Source of the DNA: an uncultured Prevotellaceae bacterium
GTDB lineage: Bacteria; Bacteroidota; Bacteroidia; Bacteroidales; Bacteroidaceae
NCBI GenBank assembly: GCA_902769805.1
Contig: CACXQL010000003.1
Coordinates: 1 to 64,000, forward strand
Direction: 5' to 3'
DNA: 64,000 nucleotides
A model generated the notes under the pieces. It was not told the DNA's origin and ran no database searches. It saw nothing but the letters and a program-made list of their open reading frames with translations. Shown here piece after piece: positions 42,143 to 52,322 of the stretch. Position 1 is the first letter of the stretch. Each line of letters begins with the position of its first letter. The position numbers and the translations under genes are program-made.

Positions 42143-42226
42143 TGAAGAGGAGGAGACTCGAACTCCCACGTCGCAATTGACACTACCCCCTCAAAGTAGC
42201 GCGTCTACCAATTCCGCCACCTCTCC
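42143..42226 (-). tRNA. tRNA-Leu (GAG)
   Basis: 84 nt, with the long variable arm of class II tRNAs. Anticodon stem CTACT/GGTAG around TTGAGGG (GAG). Acceptor GGAGAGG/CCTCTTC, discriminator A. Confidence 0.95.
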
Positions 42227-42252
42227 AACATATAATTATTGAATAAAAAGAG

Positions 42253-42334
42253 TGCCCAGAACAGGACTCGAACCTGCACGCCTCGCGGCACACGCACCTG
42301 AAACGTGCGCGTCTACCAATTCCGCCACCTGGGC
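42253..42334 (-). tRNA. tRNA-Leu (CAG)
   Basis: 82 nt, long variable arm. Anticodon stem CACGT/GCGTG around TTCAGGT (CAG). Acceptor GCCCAGG/TCTGGGC, discriminator A. Confidence 0.94.
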
Positions 42335-42384
42335 ATTTATTTCGCCAAAGCCTTTCCTTGACGCTCTTTTTGTTCAATAAGTGG

Positions 42385-42457
42385 AGCGGAAAACGGGACT
42401 CGGACCCGCGACCCCAACCTTGGCAAGGTTGTGCTCTACCAACTGAGCTATTTCCGC
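42385..42457 (-). tRNA. tRNA-Gly (GCC), second identical copy
   Basis: 73 nt, identical to the tRNA-Gly at 42055-42127 over its whole length. Confidence 0.97.
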
Positions 42458-42575
42458 TTCTTCTTCGAAGAATCGGCATTCATGGCGGCACCTCGGCATA
42501 AAAGCGAACTTTTCTGCACTCAGTTTGCACATGAATTCCGCACATCCTTCAGGGCATCTCTCTCGATTGCGGATG

Positions 42576-42606
42576 CAAAGGTAATGCTTTTTTCGGAAAT
42601 GACAAA
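42576..42606 (-). promoter_or_regulatory. Promoter of the tRNA cluster
   Basis: TACCTTTG at 42576-42583 and TTTG at 42603-42606 on the minus strand (19-base spacer), about 120 bases before the first tRNA. Read-through could also transcribe the 41481 gene, ssb and gldE. Confidence 0.65.
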
Positions 42607-42636
42607 CTTTTCTGTTGTTTTTTTCTAAAAAAAGTG

Positions 42637-43779
42637 TCAATCCATCCGATTTCGGTAGTCCTCATAGTCATATTGACGCAAGATTTCCAGTCTTCCGTCC
42701 ACATGAAGCATCCCAATGGCAGGATGAGAGATGCCGTTGAACATATTCGTCTTGACAGTAGTATAGTGAATCATATCCTCGAAGATAACCTCATCACCGA
42801 CCTGCAACTCATGATCGAATTGCCATGAAGCCATGAAGTCGCCTGCCAAACAGCTGTTGCCGCCTAAGCGATAGACAGGAGCTGTGGAATATGGGGTATC
42901 TTCAGGGATATGCTGTGCCCCTCGTACATCAGGATAATATGGCATCTCTAAACAGTCAGGCATATGGCAAGTGAAGCTGACATCAAGGATCGCCGTCTTG
43001 ATTCCTTTATCCTCTACGATATCCACGACATGCGACACCAGCGGACCTGTCTGCCAGGCGAAGGCACTGCCTGGTTCGAAGATGACTTTCAGATGGGGAT
43101 AGCGCTCATGGAATCCCTGTACTGTCCTAACAAACAGTTCGACATCATAGTCCTTCCGCGTCACAAGATGACCACCGCCGAAGTTCATCCACCTCAACTG
43201 AGGGAACCAGGGAGAGAACTTCTCCTCGATATGCTGGAGTGTTCGTTCAAAGACATCCGCCCCACTCTCACAATGACAATGACAATGGAAGCCGTGGATA
43301 TCTTCCGGCAATACCTCTGGCAACTTATCCGCTGTCACTCCGAAACGCGTTCCTGGTGCACAAGGGTTATATAACAATGTCCCCACTTCGGAATACTCGG
43401 GATTGACACGCAAGCCCAGGGAACATGCTGACGCACGTTGATGATAACGCTCATACTGGGACAGGGAGTTGAAGGTGAGATGCGACGAACATGCCACAAT
43501 CTCATCTATCTCCTCATCGGTATAGGCTGGCGAGAAGGTGTGTGCCTTGCTACCAAACTCCTGAAAGGCAAGCTTCGCCTCCGACAAGGAACTGGCTGTC
43601 GTGGAACGGATATACTCCCGAAAGACGGGAAAGGTCTTCCACAGGGCAAAAGCCTTGAAGGCAAGGATAAACTCAGAACCTGTCCGTTCTGCGATCTGTC
43701 GTATTAGCGATAAGTTACGACGTAACTTCTCCTCCTCTATAATATAAATAGGTGTCTTCAATTCCATTTTCTTGAGCAA
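42637..43779 (-). CDS. nspC: Carboxynorspermidine decarboxylase
   Basis: 380 residues (an in-frame ATG four codons downstream at 43767 is also possible). Fold III PLP decarboxylase: the PLP lysine is in FILAFKAFALW (about 42), HGFHCHCHCESG near 165, NFGGGHLV near 200, EPGSAFAW near 240, and the second active-site segment GGNSCLAGDFM with catalytic Cys near 313. It makes sym-norspermidine or spermidine from the carboxy precursor. The carboxynorspermidine dehydrogenase gene is not adjacent. Confidence 0.93.
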   Translation of the reverse strand: MLKKMELKTPIYIIEEEKLRRNLSLIRQIAERTGSEFILAFKAFALWKTFPVFREYIRSTTASSLSEAKLAFQEFGSKAHTFSPAYTDEEIDEIVACSSHLTFNSLSQYERYHQRASACSLGLRVNPEYSEVGTLLYNPCAPGTRFGVTADKLPEVLPEDIHGFHCHCHCESGADVFERTLQHIEEKFSPWFPQLRWMNFGGGHLVTRKDYDVELFVRTVQGFHERYPHLKVIFEPGSAFAWQTGPLVSHVVDIVEDKGIKTAILDVSFTCHMPDCLEMPYYPDVRGAQHIPEDTPYSTAPVYRLGGNSCLAGDFMASWQFDHELQVGDEVIFEDMIHYTTVKTNMFNGISHPAIGMLHVDGRLEILRQYDYEDYRNRMD

Positions 43780-43796
43780 AAACTATTTTTCGACTG

Positions 43797-43804
43797 CAAA
43801 GATA
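43797..43804 (-). promoter_or_regulatory. -7 box of nspC
   Basis: TATCTTTG on the minus strand, 17 bases before the first in-frame ATG. No clear -33. Confidence 0.5.
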
Positions 43805-43822
43805 AACTTTTATTGCGGTTAA

Positions 43823-43854
43823 ATTGCATTATTCCATTAAAATTATTAATTTTG
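43823..43854 (+). promoter_or_regulatory. Promoter of the thiE-like gene
   Basis: ATTG (43823-43826), 20-base spacer, TAATTTTG (43847-43854), 23 bases before the chosen ATG. This decides against an upstream in-frame ATG at 43824. Confidence 0.6.
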
Positions 43855-43877
43855 CAGGTGAATCGAGATCATACACA

Positions 43878-44486
43878 ATGAAACTTATAGTAATGACCCA
43901 ACCCACGTTTTTCGTGGAGGAAGACAAAATTCTCACATCGCTCTTCGACGAAGGGCTTGACTGCCTGCATCTGCACAAGCCAGGATCCTCGCCGATGTAC
44001 GCAGAACGACTGCTGACTCTTTTGTCAGACGACTGTCATTCCAAGATTGTCGTCCACGATCATTTCTATTTGAAGGAAGAATATAAACTGAGGGGTATTC
44101 ATATCGACAGCCCCAGTGCCCCCATCCCCAACGGCTATAAGGGGAAAGTCAGTCGCACCTGTACACACCTGGAGGACCTGAAGGAAGCCAAGCGCCACTC
44201 GGAATACGTCTTCCTGAAGAGTATCTTCGACAGTCAGACAAATGCTGACGAGAAGTCGTCCTTTACTGCGAACGAACTGGAAAACGCTGCAAGGCACGGA
44301 CTCATCGACCGCCATGTCTATGCGCTTGGCGGTATGAACATCGACAATATCCGTGTTGCCAAAGACCTTGGCTTCGGAGGTGTCGTGATATGCGGCGACT
44401 TATGGAACCGCTTTAATATTCATCAGGAGCTTGACTACAAGGCACTGATACATCATTTTGAGAAACTGAGAAAAGCAATTGGATAA
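43878..44486 (+). CDS. Thiamine-phosphate synthase-like protein
   Basis: 202 residues, TIM barrel. MKLIVMTQPTFFVEEDKIL, DCLHLHKPG near 35, IVVHDHFYL and LRGIHIDSPSA in the middle, SRTCTHLEDLKEA near 100, and HVYALGGMNIDNIRVAKDLG near 155 follow the ThiE pattern (R-KxxG, VHLGQxD, SxHxxxE, ALGGI). ThiE's usual Lys/Asp residues are altered (HKPG for R.K, HIDSP for HLGQ). It may work on another thiazole or pyrimidine substrate. It overlaps an earlier TTG of prs but is 10 bases from its ATG. Confidence 0.75.
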   Translation: MKLIVMTQPTFFVEEDKILTSLFDEGLDCLHLHKPGSSPMYAERLLTLLSDDCHSKIVVHDHFYLKEEYKLRGIHIDSPSAPIPNGYKGKVSRTCTHLEDLKEAKRHSEYVFLKSIFDSQTNADEKSSFTANELENAARHGLIDRHVYALGGMNIDNIRVAKDLGFGGVVICGDLWNRFNIHQELDYKALIHHFEKLRKAIG

Positions 44487-44496
44487 AATAAAACCT

Positions 44497-45435
44497 ATGA
44501 GCTCTAATAAAAATTACATGGTGTTTTCAGGTACTGCCACAAAGTACCTCGCAGAGAAAATCTGCCAAAGCTTAGGATGTCCGCTGGGTGAACTGCAGAT
44601 CACCAAGTTCTCCGACGGCGAGTTTGCTGTATCTTACGAGGAGTCTATCCGCGGACGCGACATCTTCCTCGTACAGAGCACCTTCCCCAACAGCGACAAC
44701 CTGATGGAACTGCTGCTGATGATTGACGCTGCCAAGCGCGCCTCGGCACGGACCATCAATGCCGTCATCCCCTATTTCGGATGGGCACGACAGGACCGTA
44801 AGGACAAACCCCGTGTCTCCATCGGTGCCAAACTGGTGGCAGACCTGCTCTCCGTCGCCGGAGTTGACCGTGTGATCACGATGGACTTGCATGCCGACCA
44901 GATACAGGGATTCTTCGATGTCCCCGTTGACCATCTCTATGCGTCAAACGTCATCCTGCCTTATCTGCAGAGTCTGAAGCTCGATAACCTGGTGATTGCA
45001 TCACCTGACGTAGGCGGTTCCAAGCGTGCTAACACCTATGCCAAGTATTTAGGCTGTCCGCTGGTTCTTTGCAACAAGACCCGTGCCCGTGCCAATGTCG
45101 TCGCCTCCATGCAGATCATCGGTGAGGTAGAAGGTAAGAATGTGGTGATCATCGACGATATGGTGGACACTGCTGGGACGATTACCAAGGCTGCCGATAT
45201 CATGAAGGCGGCTGGTGCCACGACTGTTCGTGCCTGTGCCTCCCACTGTGTAATGAGCGGACCAGCCAGTGACCGTGTACAAGAGTCTGCCCTGGAAGAG
45301 ATTGTCTTCACGGACTCTATCCCCTATACACAGCGTTGCGCAAAGGTGAAGCAACTCAGTGTCGCCGACCTGTTTGCAGAGACCATCCGTCGCGTCATCA
45401 ATAATGAAAGTATCTCAAGCCAATATATTGTATAA
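44497..45435 (+). CDS. prs: Ribose-phosphate pyrophosphokinase
   Basis: 312 residues from the ATG at 44497 (MSSNKNYMVFSGTATK). Motifs: SDGEFAVSYEES, NLMELLLMIDAAKRA, YFGWARQDRKDKPR, TMDLHADQIQGFFDVPVDHL and the PRPP-binding VVIIDDMVDTAGTI. It makes PRPP for nucleotide, His and Trp synthesis. The thiE-like gene is close upstream and the thioredoxin gene starts right after its stop. Confidence 0.95.
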   Translation: MSSNKNYMVFSGTATKYLAEKICQSLGCPLGELQITKFSDGEFAVSYEESIRGRDIFLVQSTFPNSDNLMELLLMIDAAKRASARTINAVIPYFGWARQDRKDKPRVSIGAKLVADLLSVAGVDRVITMDLHADQIQGFFDVPVDHLYASNVILPYLQSLKLDNLVIASPDVGGSKRANTYAKYLGCPLVLCNKTRARANVVASMQIIGEVEGKNVVIIDDMVDTAGTITKAADIMKAAGATTVRACASHCVMSGPASDRVQESALEEIVFTDSIPYTQRCAKVKQLSVADLFAETIRRVINNESISSQYIV

Positions 45436-46536
45436 ATGAGCATCAAATCCTTTCTAATCCTGACGGCTGCAAGCATCACACTCATAGCCTGCCAGTCAAA
45501 GACATACCAGATAAAAGGTACTGCCGAGGATGTCGCTGATGGTGACACCCTCTTCCTGACCACTGACCTCCAGCAGGGAATCCCTCGTGACACCATCCTT
45601 GTCAAAGACGGGAAGTTTGAGTTTAGCGGCGAGACCGATTCCACCTACTTCTGTCTGATATACAGTAAGAGTGACGAGACGATAACGACTCCTCTGTTTG
45701 TTGAGCCAGGCACCATCAAGGTCTTAATATCAAAGACACCTGGTGCCTCCCGTGTCGGCGGTACCTATATCAATGATGAGTGGCAGCGCATGAACGACTC
45801 TACCATGATGATTGGAAAGGAAATCAATAAAATAGCTGAGAAGCTCTATGCCGACGACAAGGCGACACAGGCGGAACAAGAGAAGGCGATGGGGCAGATA
45901 GAACAGCTGAACAAACGCTTCAGCAATATTGTGGTGGCAGCCACAGAGCGTAATATCCAAAATGAGCTGGGCTATTTCCTGTTGACGATGTACCCTGAGG
46001 AGATCATTCCCAATAACGACCGCCTGCGACTCATCAAGATGATGTCTCAGGAGATGCAGCAGCGTGAACCTATCAAGCAGATGATACAACTCATTGGCAA
46101 CGTTGCTAAGACAGAAGAGGGAGCCATCATCGAGGACTTTTCGATGAACACGATTACTGGCGCGCCATTGAACGTGATGAGCGAGGTGAAGAAGAACCGC
46201 ATCACCATCCTCGACTTCTGGGCAAGTTGGTGTGGTCCCTGCCGCGAGGAGATGCCGTTGATGCTCGACATCTATAAGACATACAAGGACAAAGGACTCG
46301 GCATCGTCGGCATCTCCCTCGACGAAGACGATACCGCATGGAAGAAGGCGACAGAGCAGTTAGGTATCCCCTGGCCGCAGATGAGTGACCTGAAAGGATG
46401 GGAGAATATAGCGGCACAGACATTTAATATTACCAGCATCCCCCACACTATCGTCCTCGACCAGAACGGCAAGATTCTCCGTCGTGGTCTTCGTGGCGAA
46501 CAGTTACAGCAGTTTGTTGCCGAACAGTTGAAGTAA
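45436..46536 (+). CDS. TlpA-type thioredoxin lipoprotein (DUF4369 plus AhpC/TSA)
   Basis: 366 residues. Lipoprotein signal (ASITLIAC, Cys19), a DUF4369 domain (about 24-115: TYQIKGTAEDVADGDTLFL), a helical middle, then a thioredoxin fold from about 225 with WASWCGPCREEMP (about 260) and ITSIPHTIVLDQNGKIL (cis-Pro region). It is a periplasmic thiol-disulfide reductase of the TlpA/ResA type, common in Bacteroidales. It follows prs directly with no spacer. Confidence 0.9.
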   Translation: MSIKSFLILTAASITLIACQSKTYQIKGTAEDVADGDTLFLTTDLQQGIPRDTILVKDGKFEFSGETDSTYFCLIYSKSDETITTPLFVEPGTIKVLISKTPGASRVGGTYINDEWQRMNDSTMMIGKEINKIAEKLYADDKATQAEQEKAMGQIEQLNKRFSNIVVAATERNIQNELGYFLLTMYPEEIIPNNDRLRLIKMMSQEMQQREPIKQMIQLIGNVAKTEEGAIIEDFSMNTITGAPLNVMSEVKKNRITILDFWASWCGPCREEMPLMLDIYKTYKDKGLGIVGISLDEDDTAWKKATEQLGIPWPQMSDLKGWENIAAQTFNITSIPHTIVLDQNGKILRRGLRGEQLQQFVAEQLK

Positions 46537-46779
46537 ATACCTTCGTTCTTTTTCCTTTTTCCCAGGGACCTTTCATCAAGAAAGAAGTATCCTTATGGGG
46601 GAAAAGTGCCGTTGTTACGGGGAGAATGGAGGGTTCTTTCAGGGTGAAAGTGACGTTCTTTCCAGTGAACAGGCGGACGGTGCTGTTATTAGCAGCGGCC
46701 GCTGCTAATATCGACAGCGGGCGCTGCTGATGTTAACGGCGGACGCTGCTGACCCTTTTTCATTCCAATAGTATGGGTA
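46537..46779. repeat. Intergenic palindrome array, GC-rich
   Basis: Between two convergent genes. A perfect 20-bp palindrome TTAGCAGCGGCCGCTGCTAA (46689-46708) is followed by CAGCGGGCGCTG (about 46715-46726) and GGCGGACGCTGCTG (46738-46751), related imperfect copies. Upstream, GGGTGAAAGTGACG (about 46643-46656) resembles the GAAAGTGGC motif at 38141. No gene is visible. Confidence 0.7.
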
Positions 46780-47343
46780 TTACTCATCGTCATCCTCCAT
46801 CTTACATCTTCGCCTTGTCTCCTTGCGAGCCTCCCTCCAACGGGGATAGTACTTGTCCATCAACGCATGAAAACGGGCATTATGACTGGGTTCCAGCAGG
46901 TGACACAGCTCATGGACAACGACATGTTCGACACACCATTCAGGCAATAGCAGCAGATAGGCAGAGAAACAGACGGACTTGTCCTTGATATGACAGACAC
47001 CCCATCGGGAGATCATTGCCCTGTAACGGATATACGAGGGGTTAACGCCCATCTCCTTTGAATGACATTCCACCATCGGTTCTATCAAGGTTTTCAGTCG
47101 TCGCAGGGCATCATCCGCCTGTGCCCTTGTATGCAGAGGCAGCTGACTGTAAAAGGCTGTCCTGCGTCTCTGGTTCTCCAAAGACCTCTTCCGTGCCTTG
47201 GCTATCCAGTCGCGGTGTTCCTCTATAAACTGTTCCACCTCTTTTCTCGGCATACCAATAGGAGCCGACACATGCACATCGCCATTCTTCACGATGCGCA
47301 TCGACAGTCTCCCTGTCCTCCTGTATGTAACCTGTATCGTCAT
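46780..47343 (-). CDS. YgjP-type metallopeptidase
   Basis: 187 residues. The DUF45/YgjP pattern: VRVKNG-like start (LSMRIVKNGDVHVSAPIGM), VEQFIEEHRDWIAKA, SRWGVCHIKDKSVCFSAYLLLLP, then the zinc site VVVHELCHLLEPSHNARFHAL (HExCH...H, near 140) and YYPRWREARK. Expected to be a cytoplasmic zinc peptidase of unknown substrate. It is encoded opposite to the tlpA-like gene. Confidence 0.85.
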   Translation of the reverse strand: MTIQVTYRRTGRLSMRIVKNGDVHVSAPIGMPRKEVEQFIEEHRDWIAKARKRSLENQRRRTAFYSQLPLHTRAQADDALRRLKTLIEPMVECHSKEMGVNPSYIRYRAMISRWGVCHIKDKSVCFSAYLLLLPEWCVEHVVVHELCHLLEPSHNARFHALMDKYYPRWREARKETRRRCKMEDDDE

Positions 47344-47363
47344 TCCTCGAGTCTTTTAAAAAA

Positions 47364-47396
47364 AAGATGTGCCTACAAGTATAGCAGGCACATCTT
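47364..47396. terminator. Terminator hairpin between ygjP-like and glgP
   Basis: AGATGTGCCT/AGGCACATCT stem next to an A run, giving a T run for minus-strand transcription. It lies downstream of glgP (minus). Confidence 0.75.
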
Positions 47397-47416
47397 CTAT
47401 AATAGTGAATACCCCA

Positions 47417-49987
47417 TTACATATTAGGCAGCTCCAGCCACTTCACGTAGCAGAAGTCCTGACGGTGAGGCAGGTTCTTGTTCTTCGGATACATACGGAT
47501 GGCAGACTTGTACTGTCCGAACTGACGTGGTGCCAACTCAGCCTCGAAGGTATAGTTGTTACCCTCATGGCCTGTCATCTTCAGCGGCTCCACGTTATAG
47601 ACTTTCTCGTTACCGTCCTTATCGATGCAAACATTAACCTTCTCCAGTCCGATGGCATCATCGAGGCCCTGCTCGTTGATGACATACTTGATATAGTACT
47701 TCCGTCCTGCCTCACAGCCTGTTGCAGGGAAGTTCCATTCGCAGCTGACAACATTGATGGAATCCCAACGCTCGGCAACAGCCTCTTTCCACTGGGCGAT
47801 ATCCTTGGCAAGGCGGTTGTCGTTCTTGGAGAGCTCCTTGAAACGCTTAGCCTCTTTCTCGTAGAACTTGCTGTAATAGTCATCGAGCTGGCGCTTCATC
47901 GTATAGTGCGGAGCAATCTGGGCGATAGAGTTCTTGATGACCTTGATCCAACCCTTGGAGATGCCCTTCTTATCCCTGTCATAGTAGAGAGGAATAATCT
48001 CAGTCTCCAACAGTCCATAGATAGTAGCGGCATCCAGCTGGTCCTGATAACCCTGGTTCTGGTAGGTACGCTTCTCTGTAAGAGCCCATCCGGCACCCTC
48101 ACGATAGCCCTCCAGCCACCAACCATCCTTCACGGAGAGGTTGACGACACCATTCATCTCAGCTTTCTCACCAGAGGTACCAGAAGCCTCGAGCGGACGT
48201 GTCGGCGTATTCATCCAGATATCCACACCACTGACAAGACGACGAGCCAGCAGGAAGTCGTAGTCCTCAAGGAAGATGATCTTACCCTGGAACTCATCGA
48301 GCTGCGAGATATCGAAGATCTTCTTGATTAATCCCTGACCTGCACCATCGGCTGGATGAGCCTTACCTGCAAACAGGAAGATAACAGGACGCTCAGGATT
48401 ATTGACAATCTTTCTCAGGCGATCAAGGTCTGTGAACAGCAGGTGGGCACGCTTGTAGGTTGCAAAGCGGCGGCAGAAGCCAATAACAAGTGCATTAGGA
48501 TTGAAGCGCTCTACCAGTTTCACTACACGGGCAGGATCACCTTGGTTCTTCAACCATGTCTCAGTAAACTGGACTGCGATATAATCGAACAGCTTATTCT
48601 TCAGAGCCTGACGGGTAGCCCATATCTCCTCATCGGGACAGTTATAGATACCATGCCATATCTCCTCGTTAGACTGGTCGTTCATGTGATTCGGATCGAA
48701 GTACTTGGCATAGATGCGGCGCCACTCAGTAGCACACCAGGTGGGGAAGTGAACACCATTCGTCACGTAACCAACATGGTTCTCCTCAGGATAGTAACCG
48801 TTCCAGATGGGAGCGAACATCTGCTGGCTGACCCATCCATGCAGCTTAGACACGCCGTTCACCTCCTGACAAGTGTTGCAGGCGAAGGTTGACATACAGA
48901 ACTTCTCACTATGGTCATCGGGGTTGATACGACCCATGCCGATGAACTCATCCCATGTGATACCAAGCTTGGCAGGATAAGCACCCATGTACTTACCAAA
49001 CAAGCCTTCCTCGAAATAGTCATGACCAGCAGGTACTGGCGTATGAACAGTATAGAGTGAAGAGGCACGTACAAGCTCCAACGCCTGGTTGAAGGTCATG
49101 CCACCCTCGATATAGTCACACAGACGCTGCAGGTTACAAAGGGCAGCATGTCCCTCGTTGCAGTGATAGATATCCTTCTTGATGCCCAGTTTCTTCAACA
49201 ACAGTATACCACCGATACCCAACAGAATCTCCTGTTTCAAACGGTTCTCCCAGTCACCACCATAAAGACTATGGGTGATAGGCTTGTCGAACTCAGAGTT
49301 CATCTCATTGTCTGTATCCAGCAGATAGAGTTTCACACGACCTACATTCACACGCCATACACAAGCATGCACCTGATAGTTGGTGTAAGGAACGTCAATC
49401 ACCAATGGGTTGCCATCCTCGTCCAACTGGCGCTCGATAGGCAGTGAACCGAAGTTCTGTGACTCGTAGTTGGCAATCTGCTGTCCGTCCATCGACAGGC
49501 TCTGTGTGAAGTAGCCGAAACGATAGAGGAAACCGACGGCACACATGTCGACATTAGAGTCGGAAGCCTCCTTCACATAGTCACCGGCAAGCATTCCCAG
49601 ACCACCTGAATAGATCTTCAGGGCTGAGTGGATACCGTACTCCATACAGAAGTAAGCGACAGAAGGACGACTGGCATCAGGCTTCACGTCCATGTACTTG
49701 CGGAACAGGTCATAGACATTCTTGACGCGCTTCATCAGTGCCTTGTCTTTCAGTATCTCTTCCTTACGCTCAAAACTCAGACGCTCCAGCAACATCACTG
49801 GGTTGTGCTTCACATCGTGATAAAGCTCAGGGTCAAGGTCACGGAACAGGTCACGTGCCTCATAGTTCCAAACCCACCACATGTTGTGGGCAATCTCGTC
49901 CAAACACTTCAGCTGCTCGGGAAGACTTGACTTTACCGTCAACTCCTTCCACTGTGGAGCATTTGCATAATCTGCTTTGATTTTCAT
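47417..49987 (-). CDS. glgP: Alpha-glucan phosphorylase (GT35)
   Basis: 856 residues, the short bacterial/archaeal-type phosphorylase (DUF3417-containing). The N-terminal DUF3417-like part ([20 protein letters not shown]) is followed by [64 protein letters not shown] and the PLP-lysine segment [19 protein letters not shown]. It releases glucose 1-phosphate from glycogen or maltodextrin. Start 32 bases after glgA stop. Confidence 0.93.
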   Translation of the reverse strand: MKIKADYANAPQWKELTVKSSLPEQLKCLDEIAHNMWWVWNYEARDLFRDLDPELYHDVKHNPVMLLERLSFERKEEILKDKALMKRVKNVYDLFRKYMDVKPDASRPSVAYFCMEYGIHSALKIYSGGLGMLAGDYVKEASDSNVDMCAVGFLYRFGYFTQSLSMDGQQIANYESQNFGSLPIERQLDEDGNPLVIDVPYTNYQVHACVWRVNVGRVKLYLLDTDNEMNSEFDKPITHSLYGGDWENRLKQEILLGIGGILLLKKLGIKKDIYHCNEGHAALCNLQRLCDYIEGGMTFNQALELVRASSLYTVHTPVPAGHDYFEEGLFGKYMGAYPAKLGITWDEFIGMGRINPDDHSEKFCMSTFACNTCQEVNGVSKLHGWVSQQMFAPIWNGYYPEENHVGYVTNGVHFPTWCATEWRRIYAKYFDPNHMNDQSNEEIWHGIYNCPDEEIWATRQALKNKLFDYIAVQFTETWLKNQGDPARVVKLVERFNPNALVIGFCRRFATYKRAHLLFTDLDRLRKIVNNPERPVIFLFAGKAHPADGAGQGLIKKIFDISQLDEFQGKIIFLEDYDFLLARRLVSGVDIWMNTPTRPLEASGTSGEKAEMNGVVNLSVKDGWWLEGYREGAGWALTEKRTYQNQGYQDQLDAATIYGLLETEIIPLYYDRDKKGISKGWIKVIKNSIAQIAPHYTMKRQLDDYYSKFYEKEAKRFKELSKNDNRLAKDIAQWKEAVAERWDSINVVSCEWNFPATGCEAGRKYYIKYVINEQGLDDAIGLEKVNVCIDKDGNEKVYNVEPLKMTGHEGNNYTFEAELAPRQFGQYKSAIRMYPKNKNLPHRQDFCYVKWLELPNM

Positions 49988-50019
49988 AATTAATAATTGT
50001 ATTGAGTTTCTTTGTATTC

Positions 50020-51711
50020 TTATTGCTTAGCCTTCATACGCTCCTCTGCCTTACGGAGAGCGATGTCGTATGCCTCATAATAGTACTTGATGAACTCGCT
50101 CCAAAGGGCTTTCTTCGAGAGCTCATCAGCATGCTTGCGACACTCATCCACCTGTTTCTTGGTCATGCCAGAGAACTTGGCAACAGTATCCTTGATAGCA
50201 TCAGCCACCTCCGAGTAGTTATAGTCGGTGCGATGAATCACCTTCACGCCGTCCTCTATCTCTCCATAACGTCCGAACACCTTATTCGCCCACAAGCCGA
50301 AACCAGCAAGGTCTGTAGTGATACAGGGCACCTTGAAGGCTACCGCCTCTAATGGAGTATATCCCCACGGCTCATAGTAAGAAGGATAGATACACAAGTC
50401 ATTACCTAACACCACATCGTAATAGGTCATGTCCATGATACCATCCTTACTGTCGAGATAACACGGCAGGAAGATGACTTTCACGTTGTCCTCCTTCCTG
50501 TTGTGCATATCGTAGTATTTCATCATACTCAGCACATTATCGTAGTTCATGTTATGCAACCAGTGAGTCACCTGAGGCACTTCGAGTGGTTCTGTGTAGC
50601 TCTTGCCACTGGCGAGTCTCTCCTGCAGGTCCTTACGAGGCTCCCCTACCCAACCAGGAACCTCGATGAAGGCAAGCACCTTCTTTTTCAGTTCCTTGTC
50701 ACGCAGCAGGCGGTTCATGGCTTCCACAAACACGTCGATACCCTTATTACGGAACTCATAGCGACCTGAAGTAGAGATAATCAGTGTATCGTCATCCAGA
50801 TTCTCACCCAACAGGGCATTGGCAACCTGCAACAGACGCTGGCGTGCTGCCTTGCGTTTCTTGGTGAAGGTGGCAGCCTTGGGTACGAAGCTGTTGTCGA
50901 AACCATTCGGCAATACCACGTCAACAGGTTTGTCAAGCAGTTCCTTACACTCATTGGCAGTGATATCACTCACTGTCGTGAAGCAGTCCACATACCATGC
51001 TGTCTGTTTCTCGATGGAGTGTTTGCTCTGCATATTCAGCTCTTCAGCCATCTGGTCACCATGATAGGCAAAGAGGTAGTCGTAGAGCGGTTTCTGATTA
51101 CCTGCTATCGAACGCCCTATACTTGTAGCGTGAGTCGTGAAGATAGTACCGATCTGGGGTAACACCTTATTAATATATAAGGCACCCAGTCCACACATCC
51201 ACTCGTTGGCATGATAGACGACTTTTGTTCCTGCATCATGAATGACGAACTTATAGAAGCTCTCTACCACCAAGCCAGCGGCATACGAGAACATCGAAGC
51301 CTCGTCATAGTCGCCATAGGCATGCAACGAGTCTACCTGGAAATTCTCCCACAGCCAAGTATATATCTCGTTCTTTTTCTCAAAGAAAGGATGGAAATCC
51401 ACTAAGATTGCGATGGGTTCCCCTGGAATGGTCCAACGACCGACCCTTACGATTAGACCGTTCTCCTTCGCATTCCATTGCCAATCGGCAAAGAGTGCCT
51501 TGTCTTCCTTGAAATACGGACATTCTTTCTTTTCCGACGTATCGTCGCTTTCTTTCCAGAAATCAGGACCTATAAAGATAATCCGATCCTTCATGGAGTC
51601 CTGTAATGTCTTTGCACGAGTGGAGAGAACAGTATAGATACCGCCCACTTTGTTACAAACTTCCCAACTCGATTCAAAGATATAATCAGGCTTTAACAAT
51701 TCTTTTCCCAT
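50020..51711 (-). CDS. Glycogen synthase (GT3 type)
   Basis: 563 residues. [20 protein letters not shown] at the N-terminus is the eukaryote-like GT3 signature. [55 protein letters not shown] and [20 protein letters not shown] follow. It makes alpha-1,4 glucan from UDP-glucose. The gene pairs with glgP as the glycogen turnover unit. Bacteroidetes use this GT3 enzyme in place of GlgA. Confidence 0.9.
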   Translation of the reverse strand: MGKELLKPDYIFESSWEVCNKVGGIYTVLSTRAKTLQDSMKDRIIFIGPDFWKESDDTSEKKECPYFKEDKALFADWQWNAKENGLIVRVGRWTIPGEPIAILVDFHPFFEKKNEIYTWLWENFQVDSLHAYGDYDEASMFSYAAGLVVESFYKFVIHDAGTKVVYHANEWMCGLGALYINKVLPQIGTIFTTHATSIGRSIAGNQKPLYDYLFAYHGDQMAEELNMQSKHSIEKQTAWYVDCFTTVSDITANECKELLDKPVDVVLPNGFDNSFVPKAATFTKKRKAARQRLLQVANALLGENLDDDTLIISTSGRYEFRNKGIDVFVEAMNRLLRDKELKKKVLAFIEVPGWVGEPRKDLQERLASGKSYTEPLEVPQVTHWLHNMNYDNVLSMMKYYDMHNRKEDNVKVIFLPCYLDSKDGIMDMTYYDVVLGNDLCIYPSYYEPWGYTPLEAVAFKVPCITTDLAGFGLWANKVFGRYGEIEDGVKVIHRTDYNYSEVADAIKDTVAKFSGMTKKQVDECRKHADELSKKALWSEFIKYYYEAYDIALRKAEERMKAKQ

Positions 51712-51733
51712 CTGTATACATGTATAAACGCCA

Positions 51734-51741
51734 CAAAGGTA
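51734..51741 (-). promoter_or_regulatory. -7 box of the glycogen operon
   Basis: TACCTTTG on the minus strand, 22 bases before the glycogen synthase ATG. Confidence 0.55.
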
Positions 51742-51817
51742 ATTAAATTTTTCTTAATTTTACGAAGAAAAACAATTTATTTTCATACAAAAGTCATATT
51801 AATTGATATATCTTTAG

Positions 51818-51825
51818 TATCTTTG
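51818..51825 (+). promoter_or_regulatory. -7 box of the 51844 gene
   Basis: TATCTTTG, 18 bases before the ATG. Confidence 0.5.
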
Positions 51826-51843
51826 CCCGAAAACTCAGAATAG

Positions 51844-52269
51844 ATGAAAAGAACTGTTTTATTGACACTTATCATAGGACTCATCACTGCCTCTTCCTTT
51901 GCACAAGAGGGAAAGAACACCTTCAAAGGCTATCTCTATAACGATGAGTACGAGGTATACCTCCGCATCAACTTCTATGACCAGAACATCAAGATACCTG
52001 GACAGGAGCTTTATGGCGACATCCCTGGCTATCTCGGAAGGAAGAACCACTCTTTCTGCTGGGTGATGGTGTCGGCAGAAGTGGAGAGCGAACAGAAGGC
52101 GACAATGACAATGGTCAATGACTTCGGCAGCGAGGACCTCACAGCATCGCTTACCTATATCAGCGATTCCACCTATGTCTTCCGTCAGGAAGAAGGAAGC
52201 ACTGTCAAGATACCCAAGAACGGCAAATGGCAGAAGCTCCCCAAGAAGCTTACCTTCAAGCGGAAATAA
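51844..52269 (+). CDS. Small secreted hypothetical protein
   Basis: 141 residues. Signal peptide MKRTVLLTLIIGLITASSFAQ, then a beta-rich body: NTFKGYLYNDEYEVYLRINF, VMVSAEVESEQKATMTMVNDFG and a basic C-terminus (KLPKKLTFKRK). No family recognised. Likely periplasmic. The next gene has its own promoter just after it. Confidence 0.7.
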   Translation: MKRTVLLTLIIGLITASSFAQEGKNTFKGYLYNDEYEVYLRINFYDQNIKIPGQELYGDIPGYLGRKNHSFCWVMVSAEVESEQKATMTMVNDFGSEDLTASLTYISDSTYVFRQEEGSTVKIPKNGKWQKLPKKLTFKRK

Positions 52270-52270
52270 A

Positions 52271-52302
52271 TTTGGAGGAACGGAAAAATCTTTGTATCTT
52301 CG
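52271..52302 (+). promoter_or_regulatory. Promoter of ligA
   Basis: TTTG at 52271-52274, 20-base spacer, TATCTTCG at 52295-52302, 20 bases before the ATG at 52323. Confidence 0.65.
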
Positions 52303-52322
52303 CAGTCAAAATCAACAAGACA

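Noticed and set aside
42183-42640. Small open frames through the tRNA genes
   Set aside because: Their peptides (NSSVGRAQP, GGGIGRRA) are the familiar translation of tRNA genes, so they are not proteins.
47369-48331. 320-codon plus-strand open frame opposite glgP
   Set aside because: glgP is unambiguous on the minus strand, and the frame has no domain or promoter.
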